From Streptomyces hayashii (GTDB lineage Bacteria; Actinomycetota; Actinomycetes; Streptomycetales; Streptomycetaceae): a stretch of 64,000 bases of DNA. Below, one piece after another: positions 17,569 to 25,648 of this stretch. Location of the stretch: NCBI RefSeq assembly GCF_024539815.1, contig NZ_JAHHIU010000036.1:1-64000 (forward strand), given 5' to 3'. The translations under genes were made by a program, and so were the position numbers. Position 1 is the first letter of the stretch. Every line of letters begins with the position of its first letter. The notes under the pieces were generated by a model, which saw only the letters and a list, made by a program, of their open reading frames with translations, made no database searches and had not been told where the DNA came from.

Positions 17569-17612
17569 AAGCGCTTGTCCGGACATTGGCAGACCGAGTC
17601 GGAAGCCGTCAA
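17569..17612 (-). promoter_or_regulatory. Promoter and LacI-type operator of the sugar importer operon
   Basis: On the minus strand TTGACG (17612-17607), an 18-base spacer and CAATGT (17588-17583) form a likely promoter; the -35 overlaps the stop codon of the ROK gene. Just downstream lies AGAAAGCGCTTGTC with the palindromic core AAGCGCTT (17569-17576), the kind of site bound by LacI/GalR repressors, close to the expected start point. No LacI-type gene is in the window. About 240 bases of leader separate it from the lipoprotein gene. Confidence 0.5.
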
Positions 17613-18754
17613 TGCTCAGCCCGCGCGGCCTGGGTCACGGTTTGGACTCCCTGAGCCACCGCGAGCCGTGCCGCGCCCGCGACGGTGCCGAAATCCCCGA
17701 CCGTGCTGCTGACCACCTCGGTGGGCCAGCTCAGCCGTGACAGTTCGGCCCGCACTCCGGGCAGGAGCTGCGGATCCGCGCCGGTGCTGCCTCCCAGCAC
17801 GATCAGACCGGGGTCCAGCACGGCGGTCACGGCGGCGGCGAGGCGGCCGACGTCCACGGCATGCCGTGCGACCACGGCGCGGGCCGTCTCCCCGCCCTGC
17901 CCCGCGAGGGCGAAGAGCCGGTCGGTGGTGCGCGGGCACGGGCCGTCGGCGGGCTGCCAGGCCGCGCCGGCCCGGCGCAGCAGGGAGCGCGCGCCAATGT
18001 ACTCCTCCAGGGCCTCCTGGCGCGGCTCACGGCCGTCGTCCCACGGGTAGGGCAGCCGCGCCAGCTCTCCGGCGGCGCCGTTCGAGCCGCGCAGCACCTG
18101 CCCCCCGACGACGATGCCCAGACCGACGCCGACGCCGATCCGCAGATAGCCGAAGGTGTGGCGGCCCCGGGCGGCGCCCTCGTGGAGTTCCGCGAGGGCG
18201 GCGCAGTTGACGTTGTTCTCCAGGTGCACGGGGACGCCCGGGGGCAGGGCGACCGCCATGGCGTCGAAGACCGGCCCCGCCTTGGCGGTGGCGGGGCGCA
18301 TGCCGCTGCCCTGCCGATCCGGCGCGAGGACGTCGCCGACGGCGACGACGATGGAGCGCAGCGGCACGCCCGCGGGCAGCGCGGCGAGCGCCTCGCGCAC
18401 GGCGTCGGCGGCGTCCTCGCGGGAGGCCGTGGCCTCGGCGAGCAGGGCGCCGTCCAGGGCGCAGCCCCTGACCCGGGTGAGGGCGGGGCCCAGGTCGACG
18501 GCGAGCACGGCGCCGGCGGCCGGGCCCAGGCAGTAGACGGCGGCGGAGCGACCGGTGCCGCTGGAGGCGGTGCCGGAGTGCGCGGCCAGCCGGGCGCCCT
18601 CCAGCTCCGCCACGGCGGAGGACACCGTCGGTTTGGAGAGCCCCGCCAGACTCGCGAGCTGTGGCCGGGTCGCACTTCCCGCCCGGGCCAGCACGGCGAA
18701 TACGGCGCTCGCGCTCTCGGTCAGGCGGGGGGCTTCAACCACGTCGAGTTCCAC
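17609..18754 (-). CDS. ROK family transcriptional repressor
   Basis: A 381-aa regulator: N-terminal winged helix (ESASAVFAVLARAGSATRPQLASLAGLSKPTVSSAVAELE), then a ROK sugar-kinase-like domain with AVDLGPALTRVRG, the VHLENNVNCAAL segment, a glycine-rich GVGVGLGIVVGGQVLRGSNGAAGELARL region and ADPQ-type C-terminus. The zinc-binding cysteine cluster of NagC/Mlc (CxCGxxGC) is absent. GTG 18754 is chosen because GGGGG lies 5 bases before it; an alternative GTG at 18766 lacks such a site. It is divergent from a BadF-type kinase and upstream of the sugar importer operon, and most likely controls one or both through the palindrome at 18910-18933. Confidence 0.85.
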   Translation of the reverse strand: MELDVVEAPRLTESASAVFAVLARAGSATRPQLASLAGLSKPTVSSAVAELEGARLAAHSGTASSGTGRSAAVYCLGPAAGAVLAVDLGPALTRVRGCALDGALLAEATASREDAADAVREALAALPAGVPLRSIVVAVGDVLAPDRQGSGMRPATAKAGPVFDAMAVALPPGVPVHLENNVNCAALAELHEGAARGRHTFGYLRIGVGVGLGIVVGGQVLRGSNGAAGELARLPYPWDDGREPRQEALEEYIGARSLLRRAGAAWQPADGPCPRTTDRLFALAGQGGETARAVVARHAVDVGRLAAAVTAVLDPGLIVLGGSTGADPQLLPGVRAELSRLSWPTEVVSSTVGDFGTVAGAARLAVAQGVQTVTQAARAEH

Positions 18755-18895
18755 AGATTCCCCCACACGGGTACAGGGCCGCGCACCCGGCCGACGGTCT
18801 CGGCGGGTGGCTGGCGATGGGATGCACCGACGTCGCGCGTTCCCGCTCCGCGGCGGCTGCAGAAGGCTGCCCGGTGGTCGAGTGCGCGATTCCTC

Positions 18896-18933
18896 TTGAC
18901 GCACTGTACTTCGTTAGTTAACTTCCTAACGAA
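18896..18933 (+). promoter_or_regulatory. Promoter with a perfect inverted repeat, likely ROK operator
   Basis: TTGACG (18896-18901), 17 bases, TAACTT (18919-18924) form a promoter pointing to the kinase gene. TTCGTTAG (18910-18917) and CTAACGAA (18926-18933) are exact reverse complements separated by 8 bases and enclose the -10 element. TTAG/CTAA dyads of this spacing are typical of ROK repressor sites, and a ROK gene starts 156 bases away on the other strand. The remaining bases of the 310-base gap 18755-19064 show no gene. Confidence 0.6.
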
Positions 18934-19064
18934 CTTCACGGTATACGCATGCCGTGCTTCGTCAGAAGCCCGTCCCGGGGCTTCCCTAGTTCACCGAATC
19001 ACTCTCGCGTGGTCACGGTTCGCCCGCCGTCGCAGCTTTCCAGCGCATCGACGAAAGAGGATCC

Positions 19065-19973
19065 GTGCAGGACTCTCCCCCTTCGAGCCCCCTCGTGGTC
19101 GGCGTCGACGTGGGCGGCACCAAGACGCATCTGCGCGCGGTCGCGGGCGACGACGTCGTGGCCGACCACGTGCGCGCCACCCGCGGCTGGCGGCCGCACG
19201 AACCGGCCGACGCGGCGCGCCGGCTGGCCGATCTCGTCCGTGAGGCCCTTCCCGCCGGCGCGCATCCCTCGGCGCTCGCCGTGGGGGCGCACGCCTGTGA
19301 GACACCCCTTCAGTGCGCGCGGATCCGGGTCGCGCTGCAGGAACTGCTCGGCGTGCCCACGCAGGTCGTGGGCGACGCCGAGCTGCTCGTTCCCGCCGCG
19401 GGCCTGGACAAGGGCGTCGGCCTGGTGGCCGGCACCGGTTCGGTGGCGGTGGGCAGGCTGCCCGACGGCGCCGTCGTCCAGGTGGGCGGCTGGGGCGCGC
19501 TCCTCGGCGACGAGGGCGGCGGCGCGGGCCTGGTCCGCGAGGCGGCCCGGGCGGTGTGGGCCGCGCACGACCGGGGCGAGGAACCCGACGCCCTCGCGCT
19601 CGGTCTGCTCGCCTCGTTCGGAGTGCCCGAGGTCCCGGCGCTCGGCGCGGCGCTGGAGAGCGCCACGGACGTCTCCGCCGAGTGGGGCCGGCACGCCCCC
19701 GTCGTCTTCACGGCCGCCGCCGAGGGCTCCGCGCTCGCCGGCGTCGTGATCGCGGACGCGGCCCGGGCCCTCGCCGCGCTCGTCGTCCGGCTCGCCGCGC
19801 GCGGGGTCCCGGTCGACGACGTGGTCGTGGCGGGCGGCACCGTCCTGGCCCGGCCCGCGCTGTACGAGGCGTTCACGGCCGCGCTCGCCGCCGTCCTGCC
19901 GGGAGCGCGGCCCCGGCCGCTGACCGCGGCGCCGGTCGAGGGCGCCGTGGCGCTGGCCCGTTCGCTCCTGTGA
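19065..19973 (+). CDS. BadF/BadG/BcrA/BcrD-type kinase, N-acetylglucosamine kinase-like
   Basis: A 302-aa member of the ASKHA fold. VVGVDVGGTKTHLRAVAG is the phosphate-1 motif, GDAELLVPAAG the phosphate-2 region, VGLVAGTGSVAVGR the adenosine-side loop and WGALLGDEGGGAGLVREA the segment characteristic of N-acetylglucosamine kinases; VVVAGGTVLARPALYEAF closes the domain. The sugar is not certain. GTG 19065 has AAAGAGGATCC ahead of it. It is driven by the 18896-18924 promoter and adjoins a ROK repressor and sugar importer, consistent with phosphorylation of a liberated amino sugar or hexose. Confidence 0.82.
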   Translation: MQDSPPSSPLVVGVDVGGTKTHLRAVAGDDVVADHVRATRGWRPHEPADAARRLADLVREALPAGAHPSALAVGAHACETPLQCARIRVALQELLGVPTQVVGDAELLVPAAGLDKGVGLVAGTGSVAVGRLPDGAVVQVGGWGALLGDEGGGAGLVREAARAVWAAHDRGEEPDALALGLLASFGVPEVPALGAALESATDVSAEWGRHAPVVFTAAAEGSALAGVVIADAARALAALVVRLAARGVPVDDVVVAGGTVLARPALYEAFTAALAAVLPGARPRPLTAAPVEGAVALARSLL

Positions 19974-20166
19974 GCCGCCGGGTCTCACGTTCACCTCGGC
20001 GACACGCACCGGTCGCCGGGTCATCGCGGAAGCGACACGACCCGGCCGTAGATCTTCGCTCAGACGCGTCATCCGGCTCATCGGTCGTCACCGGTCCGAC
20101 GAGCCGCACATGATCGCACCTCTTCCCTCTGGCCTCACGGCCGAAGAACTCAAGAGAGGCACATCC

Positions 20167-22083
20167 ATGCCGTCCTCCGCCGGGCTCCCCACCCCCTCGG
20201 CCGTGAACCGCAGGCGCTTTCTGAAAGCCTCCGTCGCAGGCTCGGCCGCTCTGGTCGCCGCCCCGACGCTGGTGTCCTGGCTGGGCGCCGCCGACGCCAA
20301 GGCCGCCACGGCCCCGCTCGCGTTCGTCGACGACTACAAGACGAACCTCTCGACCAACCTGACGCCCGAGACCAACGCAGTGGTGCGCGCCCTCGGCGGG
20401 TTCGCACGGATATGGAAGACCGGCTCCGCCTGGAACACGGGCACGCCCCTGCGGCCCGACGTCCTGCGCGCCAACATGCGTTACTGTATCGCGATCACAC
20501 GGGCCCGCACGGAGGCGCAGGGCAAGGAGGCGTTCCTCTACGACCGTCAGCACCAGAGCTACTCGACGATCGCCGGCCTGGGCCCGCTGGCGGATCTGTA
20601 CAAGGCCGGCGCCAAGGCGGTCACGTCGATCACCAGTGCGCCGGACGGCATACCCGCCACCAAGATCGACGACGCGGTGCCGGCCGACGCGCCCGCCGGC
20701 TCCGCGCTCGGCGCCGGCTCGTACGCCTCCGATCTCGGCCTGGTCGCCAAGCTGGTGGACACCGTGCGCGGCAACTGGGCCTCGGGCAACCCGAGCAAGT
20801 ACGCCTACCAGTACCCGCGGCCGTGGCGCATGAACGAGAACAGCCAGGTCGTCGACACCGGCAGAACGGACGCGCTCGGCTTTCCCGTCTACGACTCCAA
20901 GGTCGTCGTGGTGCCGCAGCTGCTGCGCCAGCGAAGCACCTCCCCCACCGACGACGGCGGTTTCCCGAGCGGGCACACCAACGCCTTCCACCTGGCATCG
21001 CTGGCGTACGCCTACGCCGTACCCGAGCGGTTCCAGGAGCTGGTGACGCGCGCCCTGGAGCTCAGCCACACCCGGATCGTCTCCGGCATGCACTCCACCG
21101 TCGACGTCCTCGGCGGCCGCATCATGGCCACCGCGCTGGCCGCCGCCGCGCTCGCCGACCCGGCCAACGCCGAGCTCAAGGCGGCCGCCCGCGCCCAGGC
21201 CCTGGCGTACTTCACCCAGAAGACCGGCACGACCCCGGACACCCTGTTCGCCTACGCGCACTCGGACGCCGACGACCAGTACGCCGACCGCGAGGCCAAC
21301 GCCCGCGCCGTCGAGCCCCGCCTCACCTACGTCCTGACCCGGGAGGGGCGCAGGACGCCCCTGACCGTGCCCAAGGGCGCGGAGGTGCTGCTGGAGACGC
21401 GGCAGCCGTACCTCGGCGCGGCCCAGCGCCGCGACGTGCTGCGCACGACCGCGCTGCCCTCCGGCTACGTCCTGCTGGACGGCTTCGAGCAGTGGGGCCG
21501 GCTCAACCTCTTCGCGGCGGCGGACGGCTACGGCGCCTTCGACTGCGACGTCACGGTCACCCTGGACGCGGCCAAGGGCGGCTTCCACGCGGCCGACGCC
21601 TGGCGCAACGACATCGAGGGCGAGGGCGGTCTGACCAAGCGCGGCTCCGGCACGCTCACCCTGACCGGCCACAACCGCTATCACGGCGGCACCGTGCTGG
21701 AGGCGGGCGTGCTCGTCGCCGGGCACCCGAACGCCCTCGGCCAGGGCGACGTGCGGCTGACCGGCGGCCGGCTGTGCGCGGGCGCGCCGGTGCGGGTGCG
21801 CGGCGCGTGGGCCCAGGGGGCCGGCGCGGTGCTGGACCTGACGCTGCGCGGACACCACGGACCCGTCCTCACGGTGTCCGGGCGGGTCCGGCTCGACCGG
21901 GGCTCGGTGCTGTCGCTGCGCCTGGACGACGAGCGGCCGCCGGCGGCCGGGACGCTCGTCCCGGTGATCGGCGCATCGGCGTTGCGCGGCCAGTTCGACC
22001 GTGTTGAGCTGAACTCCGACCGTCTGCGAGCCGTACCCGTGTACACGGCAGACGGCCTGTCGGTACGACTTCTGAAGCGGTAA
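20167..22083 (+). CDS. Tat-exported PAP2-family phosphatase with autotransporter-type beta repeat
   Basis: A 638-aa secreted protein. NRRRFLK at 14-20 and a hydrophobic stretch to about 48 form a twin-arginine signal. The phosphatase domain has all three PAP2 signatures: K211-YAYQYP-RP, PSGH at 267-270, and RIVSGMHSTVD (R303, H309, D313), the nonspecific acid phosphatase/haloperoxidase site. Near residues 484-516, GLTKRGSGTLTLTGHNRYHG then GGTVLEAGVL match the passenger-associated beta-strand repeat of Gram-negative autotransporters, followed by more beta structure. ATG 20167 follows AAGAGAGGCACATCC; an in-frame ATG 57 bases upstream would spoil the signal peptide. Likely role is extracellular release of phosphate from organic phosphates; the substrate is unknown. 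Confidence 0.85.
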   Translation: MPSSAGLPTPSAVNRRRFLKASVAGSAALVAAPTLVSWLGAADAKAATAPLAFVDDYKTNLSTNLTPETNAVVRALGGFARIWKTGSAWNTGTPLRPDVLRANMRYCIAITRARTEAQGKEAFLYDRQHQSYSTIAGLGPLADLYKAGAKAVTSITSAPDGIPATKIDDAVPADAPAGSALGAGSYASDLGLVAKLVDTVRGNWASGNPSKYAYQYPRPWRMNENSQVVDTGRTDALGFPVYDSKVVVVPQLLRQRSTSPTDDGGFPSGHTNAFHLASLAYAYAVPERFQELVTRALELSHTRIVSGMHSTVDVLGGRIMATALAAAALADPANAELKAAARAQALAYFTQKTGTTPDTLFAYAHSDADDQYADREANARAVEPRLTYVLTREGRRTPLTVPKGAEVLLETRQPYLGAAQRRDVLRTTALPSGYVLLDGFEQWGRLNLFAAADGYGAFDCDVTVTLDAAKGGFHAADAWRNDIEGEGGLTKRGSGTLTLTGHNRYHGGTVLEAGVLVAGHPNALGQGDVRLTGGRLCAGAPVRVRGAWAQGAGAVLDLTLRGHHGPVLTVSGRVRLDRGSVLSLRLDDERPPAAGTLVPVIGASALRGQFDRVELNSDRLRAVPVYTADGLSVRLLKR

Positions 22084-22173
22084 CGCCCTGTGTGGCGGGA
22101 GCCGACGCGCGGGGGCCCGGGGGCCCGCGCGCCGCTCCCGCCACGGTCCGGCGGTGCGACCGCAGGGCGGACG

Positions 22174-23832
22174 ATGGCGCGCGCACTGCATGCGGACCTG
22201 GAGAACATCCCCGGCGCGGGGGCGAGGCCGTCCGCGCCGGGGGGCCGCCGACGGCTGCTCGTCCCGCTGCTGGCGGTCGTCCTGCTCGCCCAGATGGCCT
22301 TCGCGATGATCACCGCCGCGGTCGAGCAGACGCCGACCATCGACGAACCGGTGTACGTCGCCACCGCGGCCGAGTACCTGCACGAGCACCGGGTGCGCCA
22401 CAACCCGGAGCATCCGCCGCTCGGCAAGCTCGTCGTCGCCGTCGGCGTCGCTCTCGCCCACCCGCACGTCGGCGCCCCCTTCACGGGCGCCCAGGAGGAA
22501 GCGGGCCGGCATCTGCTGTACGAGTCCGGCAACGATCCCTGGCGGCTGATGCTGTGGGCCAGGCTGCCGGTGATCGCGACGACGCTGTTGTTCGGGCTGG
22601 TGGTGTTCGCCTTCGCCCGCGACCTGGCCGGCCCCGTCGCGGGGCTGACGGCGCTCGCCCTGTACGCCCTCTCTCCCGACGTCGTCGCCCATGGCTCGCT
22701 GGCCACGCTGGACGTGCCCGCCGCGGGTTTCCTGCTGACGTCGGTGTGGCTGCTGTGGCGCGCCCGGCACGGCAGGGCACGCCTGTACCTGCCGGCGGCC
22801 GGCGTCGCGCTGGGCGCTGCGCTCGCCACGAAGATGAGCACGCTGCCCGCCGTGCCCGTGCTGACGGCTCTGGCGGCTCTGTCGGTGTGGTCCCGCCGCC
22901 CGCGCGAGGTCCGCAGGGCCCTGCTGGGGGCGGGGGTCGTGGCGGCGGCCGCGGTGGCCGTCGTCTGGGCGGCGTATCTCGTCGTGGACCCCCGGCTGCG
23001 GTGGGACCCGCACGCGACCCATGTGCCCGTGGTGCACGGTCTGCGCGGGCTCCTCGTGCGGGCGCTGCCGTTCCCGGAGGCGTACCGGGACGGCATGCGG
23101 GTCCAGTTCGGCCTGGAGAACCAGGACTGGCAGGGGTTCCTGTTCGGGCACCGGTACTCCGGGGCGCGCTGGTACTACCTGCCGGTCGCGCTGGTCGTGA
23201 AGACCCCGCTGGGCATGCTCGCCCTGTGGACGGCCGGGGCGCTCGCGATGACCGCGGTGCGCCGGCTGCGGCCCGCGGCGCCGTACGTGCTGATCCCGTC
23301 CGCCGTGCTGCTGGCGGCGGCCATGTCCGGCGCCCGGGATCTGGGCACCCGGTACGCCGTCTTCCTGCCGATGTTCCTCGCGGTGGCCGCGGGCTGTCTC
23401 CTGACGGTGCGGCGGCGGTGGGCGCCGGTGACGGTGGCGGCGCTGGTCGCCTTCGTCGCCGTCAGCTCGCTGCGGACGTTCCCCTACTACCTGCCGTACT
23501 CCAACGAGGCGTTCGGAGGGCCGGCGAAGACGCATCTGCGGCTGCACGACTCCAATGTGGACTGGGGCCAGGATCTGGGCCGGCTGGCGGACCGGCTGCA
23601 CGAGAGGTACCCGGGCGAGCGGGTGTGGCTCGTGTACAAGGGCAGCGGGCTGCCCGCCCGGTACGGCATCGAGGCCTCCGATCCGCGGCGGGCGCCCGAG
23701 CGCGAGGTGCACGGGCTGCTGGTCGTGTCGGACTCGGCGGCCGCGACGGCGGAGGGCCGGCTGGCGGCGCTGCTGCGCTCCAGCAGGCCGGTCGACGAGG
23801 TCGGGCACTCGATCACCCTGTACCGGCGGTAA
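22174..23832 (+). CDS. GT39-like multi-pass membrane glycosyltransferase
   Basis: A 552-aa polytopic membrane protein. The N-terminal PTIDEPVYVATAAEYL has the conserved Asp-Glu pair of the first luminal loop in protein O-mannosyltransferase and ArnT-like (GT-C) enzymes, followed by HNPEHPPLGKLV, a common second signature. About ten hydrophobic segments follow, then an external soluble tail with HLRLHDSNVDWGQDLGRLAD and a C-terminal HSITLYRR. The donor is presumably a polyprenyl-phosphate sugar. ATG 22174 follows GCAGGGCGG; an upstream reading is Gly/Pro-rich and unlikely. It lies 90 bases after the PAP2 gene and is probably co-transcribed. Confidence 0.8.
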   Translation: MARALHADLENIPGAGARPSAPGGRRRLLVPLLAVVLLAQMAFAMITAAVEQTPTIDEPVYVATAAEYLHEHRVRHNPEHPPLGKLVVAVGVALAHPHVGAPFTGAQEEAGRHLLYESGNDPWRLMLWARLPVIATTLLFGLVVFAFARDLAGPVAGLTALALYALSPDVVAHGSLATLDVPAAGFLLTSVWLLWRARHGRARLYLPAAGVALGAALATKMSTLPAVPVLTALAALSVWSRRPREVRRALLGAGVVAAAAVAVVWAAYLVVDPRLRWDPHATHVPVVHGLRGLLVRALPFPEAYRDGMRVQFGLENQDWQGFLFGHRYSGARWYYLPVALVVKTPLGMLALWTAGALAMTAVRRLRPAAPYVLIPSAVLLAAAMSGARDLGTRYAVFLPMFLAVAAGCLLTVRRRWAPVTVAALVAFVAVSSLRTFPYYLPYSNEAFGGPAKTHLRLHDSNVDWGQDLGRLADRLHERYPGERVWLVYKGSGLPARYGIEASDPRRAPEREVHGLLVVSDSAAATAEGRLAALLRSSRPVDEVGHSITLYRR

Positions 23833-23932
23833 GCCGCGATCAGCGGGGGTGCGAACGGCCGGGTTCGTCCTCCCTTCCGGGCCCGGCCGCTGAGCTATGT
23901 TGACCCTCGTGGAAGACAAAGGAGGCGCACCG

Positions 23933-24856
23933 GTGCCATCGCCGCAACAGGCACGCGCACAGGCGTCAGCGATCACCTCGGGCAGAACCGGTCCGGAGAC
24001 GGAGGTGTCCCCGACCTCCCGGCTCAGGACCCTCTTCGACGGCCCCCGGCTGTCTCCGGGACAACGGCGGATCGCCCAGTATCTGATCGAGAACATCACC
24101 GAGGCGGCGTTCTTGTCGATCACCGACCTCGCGGAACGGGTCGGCGTCAGCCAGCCCTCGGTGACCCGGTTCGCCGCGGCGGTGGGCTTCAGCGGGTATC
24201 CCGCGCTGCGGGAGAGGCTCCAGTCGATCGCGCTGGGCGCGCTGGCCGGCGGCCCGGCGGCGGCCGACGAGAACCGGAGCAACGAGCTTCAGGCGGCCGT
24301 GGACGCCGAGATCGAGAACCTGGAGAACCTGCGGCGCGACTTCGCCGACCCGGACCGGGTCATCGACGTGGGCCGCCAGTTGTCCCGGTCGACGCCGCTG
24401 ACCATCCTGGGGCTGCGCATCTCCGCCTCGCTCGCCGAGTACTTCGCCTACGCGGCCCGCCGGGTCCACCCGGACGTCCGGCTGGTGACCCGGGGCGGCA
24501 GCGTCGCCTACGACGCGCTGCTGCAGTCCCGGGAGGCGGGCGGGACCTGGGTGCTGGCGTTCTCCATGCCCCGGCACGCGCAGGAGACGCTGACAGCCGT
24601 GCGGGTCGCGCGCAGCGCCGGTCTCAAGGTCGCGCTGATCACCGACCTGGCGCTGGGGCCGATGGCCGACGAGGCCGACGCCACGTTCGCCTCCGGGACC
24701 GGGTCGCGGCTGGTGTTCGACTCCTATGCCGCGCCCGGCGTGATGGCCGCGGCCCTGCTCCAGGCCATGACGGACGCGGGCCCCGAGCGCACCCAGGCCC
24801 GGCTGGAGGAGTACGAACAGATCGCCGAGCAGCATCAGTTCTTCCTCAGGGAATGA
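23933..24856 (+). CDS. MurR/RpiR family transcriptional regulator (HTH plus SIS)
   Basis: A 307-aa regulator. The N-terminal HTH_6 domain (LSPGQRRIAQYLIENITEAAFLSITDLAERVGVSQPSVTRFAAAVGFSGYPALRERL) is followed by a SIS phosphosugar-binding domain (TILGLRISASLAEYFAYAARRVHPDVRLV, VLAFSMPRHAQETLTAV). The start is fixed by a perfect AAAGGAGG (23918-23925) 7 bases before GTG 23933; the ATG 36 bases upstream has no such site. The ligand is probably a sugar phosphate or amino-sugar phosphate. A 14-base ATGAA-N4-TTCAT palindrome lies 80 bases beyond its stop and may be a target. Confidence 0.88.
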   Translation: MPSPQQARAQASAITSGRTGPETEVSPTSRLRTLFDGPRLSPGQRRIAQYLIENITEAAFLSITDLAERVGVSQPSVTRFAAAVGFSGYPALRERLQSIALGALAGGPAAADENRSNELQAAVDAEIENLENLRRDFADPDRVIDVGRQLSRSTPLTILGLRISASLAEYFAYAARRVHPDVRLVTRGGSVAYDALLQSREAGGTWVLAFSMPRHAQETLTAVRVARSAGLKVALITDLALGPMADEADATFASGTGSRLVFDSYAAPGVMAAALLQAMTDAGPERTQARLEEYEQIAEQHQFFLRE

Positions 24857-24932
24857 CCGGTCGTCCCGGACCGTCCTGCTCCACCCCCCTGCGAGGAAAA
24901 GCACCAAAGGGATCAGTGCGGGCATTTCGCGC

Positions 24933-24980
24933 ATGAATGTTTTCATACGTCTTGCAAAGAAGACGGCATATATAAATACT
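24933..24980 (+). promoter_or_regulatory. AT-rich promoter region with ATGAA-N4-TTCAT palindrome
   Basis: ATGAATGTTTTCAT (24933-24946) has perfect 5-base arms. Directly after it TTGCAA (24952-24957), a 17-base spacer and AATACT (24975-24980), within CATATATAAATACT, form a plausible promoter reading toward the 123-aa gene. This patch is far richer in A/T than its surroundings. The palindrome beside an RpiR gene suggests an operator, by inference. Nothing else is recognised in the 321-base gap 24857-25177. Confidence 0.45.
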
Positions 24981-25177
24981 GCTGACGGCCGCAGACGCCC
25001 GCCGAGGGCTCCTGTACGGACACCCGAAAGCCGCCGTCCCCTACCCGCGTCGGCGCCCAGGGTGTTCGGGGCATCGCTTGCGCGAGCGCCCGCGGCGGCC
25101 CCGGTCTTCCCCTGGACCGGGGCCGCCTCCAACCGTCGGACCACCGTCACGACGCCACACACCCGGAAGCGATGATC

Positions 25178-25549
25178 ATGACCCTGACGACGACGCGCAT
25201 CGGCTCGGACTGGCCGTGCCAGGTGAAGGCCCCCGGCAGCTACGACTGGGAGCGCTCGGCCGCCAAGTGGCTGCGCGAGCTGGTGCCCGCGCGCTACGCG
25301 AGCTACCCCGCGCTGCTGCGCCACCCGGTGCTGCTCGCCCGCCACGCGCAGATCCAGGTCCAGAACGAGGTCCGGGTCGCCCGCACCGCTCTGCAGACGG
25401 CGCGCGCCGACCTGCCCCGGCTGGGGATGCCCGAATCGGTGATCGAACACACCATCAAGATGTACGCCGCCGAGGTGATGCAGTTGCAGCACATCGCCCG
25501 CAGCGTCCGCGCCGTCACCCAGGCCCTGATGGAGCAGAACCACCGCTGA
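25178..25549 (+). CDS. Conserved streptomycete protein next to the SpoIIE phosphatase
   Basis: A 123-aa, mostly helical cytoplasmic protein. Segments such as DWPCQVKAPGSYDWERSAAK and RHAQIQVQNEVRVARTALQTAR look strongly constrained; I recognise it as a recurring streptomycete hypothetical protein without known function. ATG 25178 (MTLTTTRIG) is preferred over ATG 25172 because GGAAG sits 8 bases before the former and only 2 before the latter. It is 99 bases upstream of the ANTAR-SpoIIE gene in the same direction, so a shared role in signalling is possible. Confidence 0.75.
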   Translation: MTLTTTRIGSDWPCQVKAPGSYDWERSAAKWLRELVPARYASYPALLRHPVLLARHAQIQVQNEVRVARTALQTARADLPRLGMPESVIEHTIKMYAAEVMQLQHIARSVRAVTQALMEQNHR

Positions 25550-25648
25550 GCAGGGCGGTCCGTTTCGCCGCCGGGGGCACATCGCTCCTGGCGGGGGCGT
25601 TGGCGCAAGACCCCGATCGAATCCACGTCCGTGTGCCATGCTCAAGGC

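Noticed and set aside
19873..24282. 1,469-codon minus-strand frame across the PAP2, GT39 and RpiR genes
   Set aside because: Spans three well supported plus-strand genes; the long open frame is a byproduct of very high GC.
24933..25175. 80-codon plus frame starting at ATGAATGTT
   Set aside because: Start lies in the palindrome, no ribosome site, second half is Ala/Pro/Arg-rich with no conserved look.
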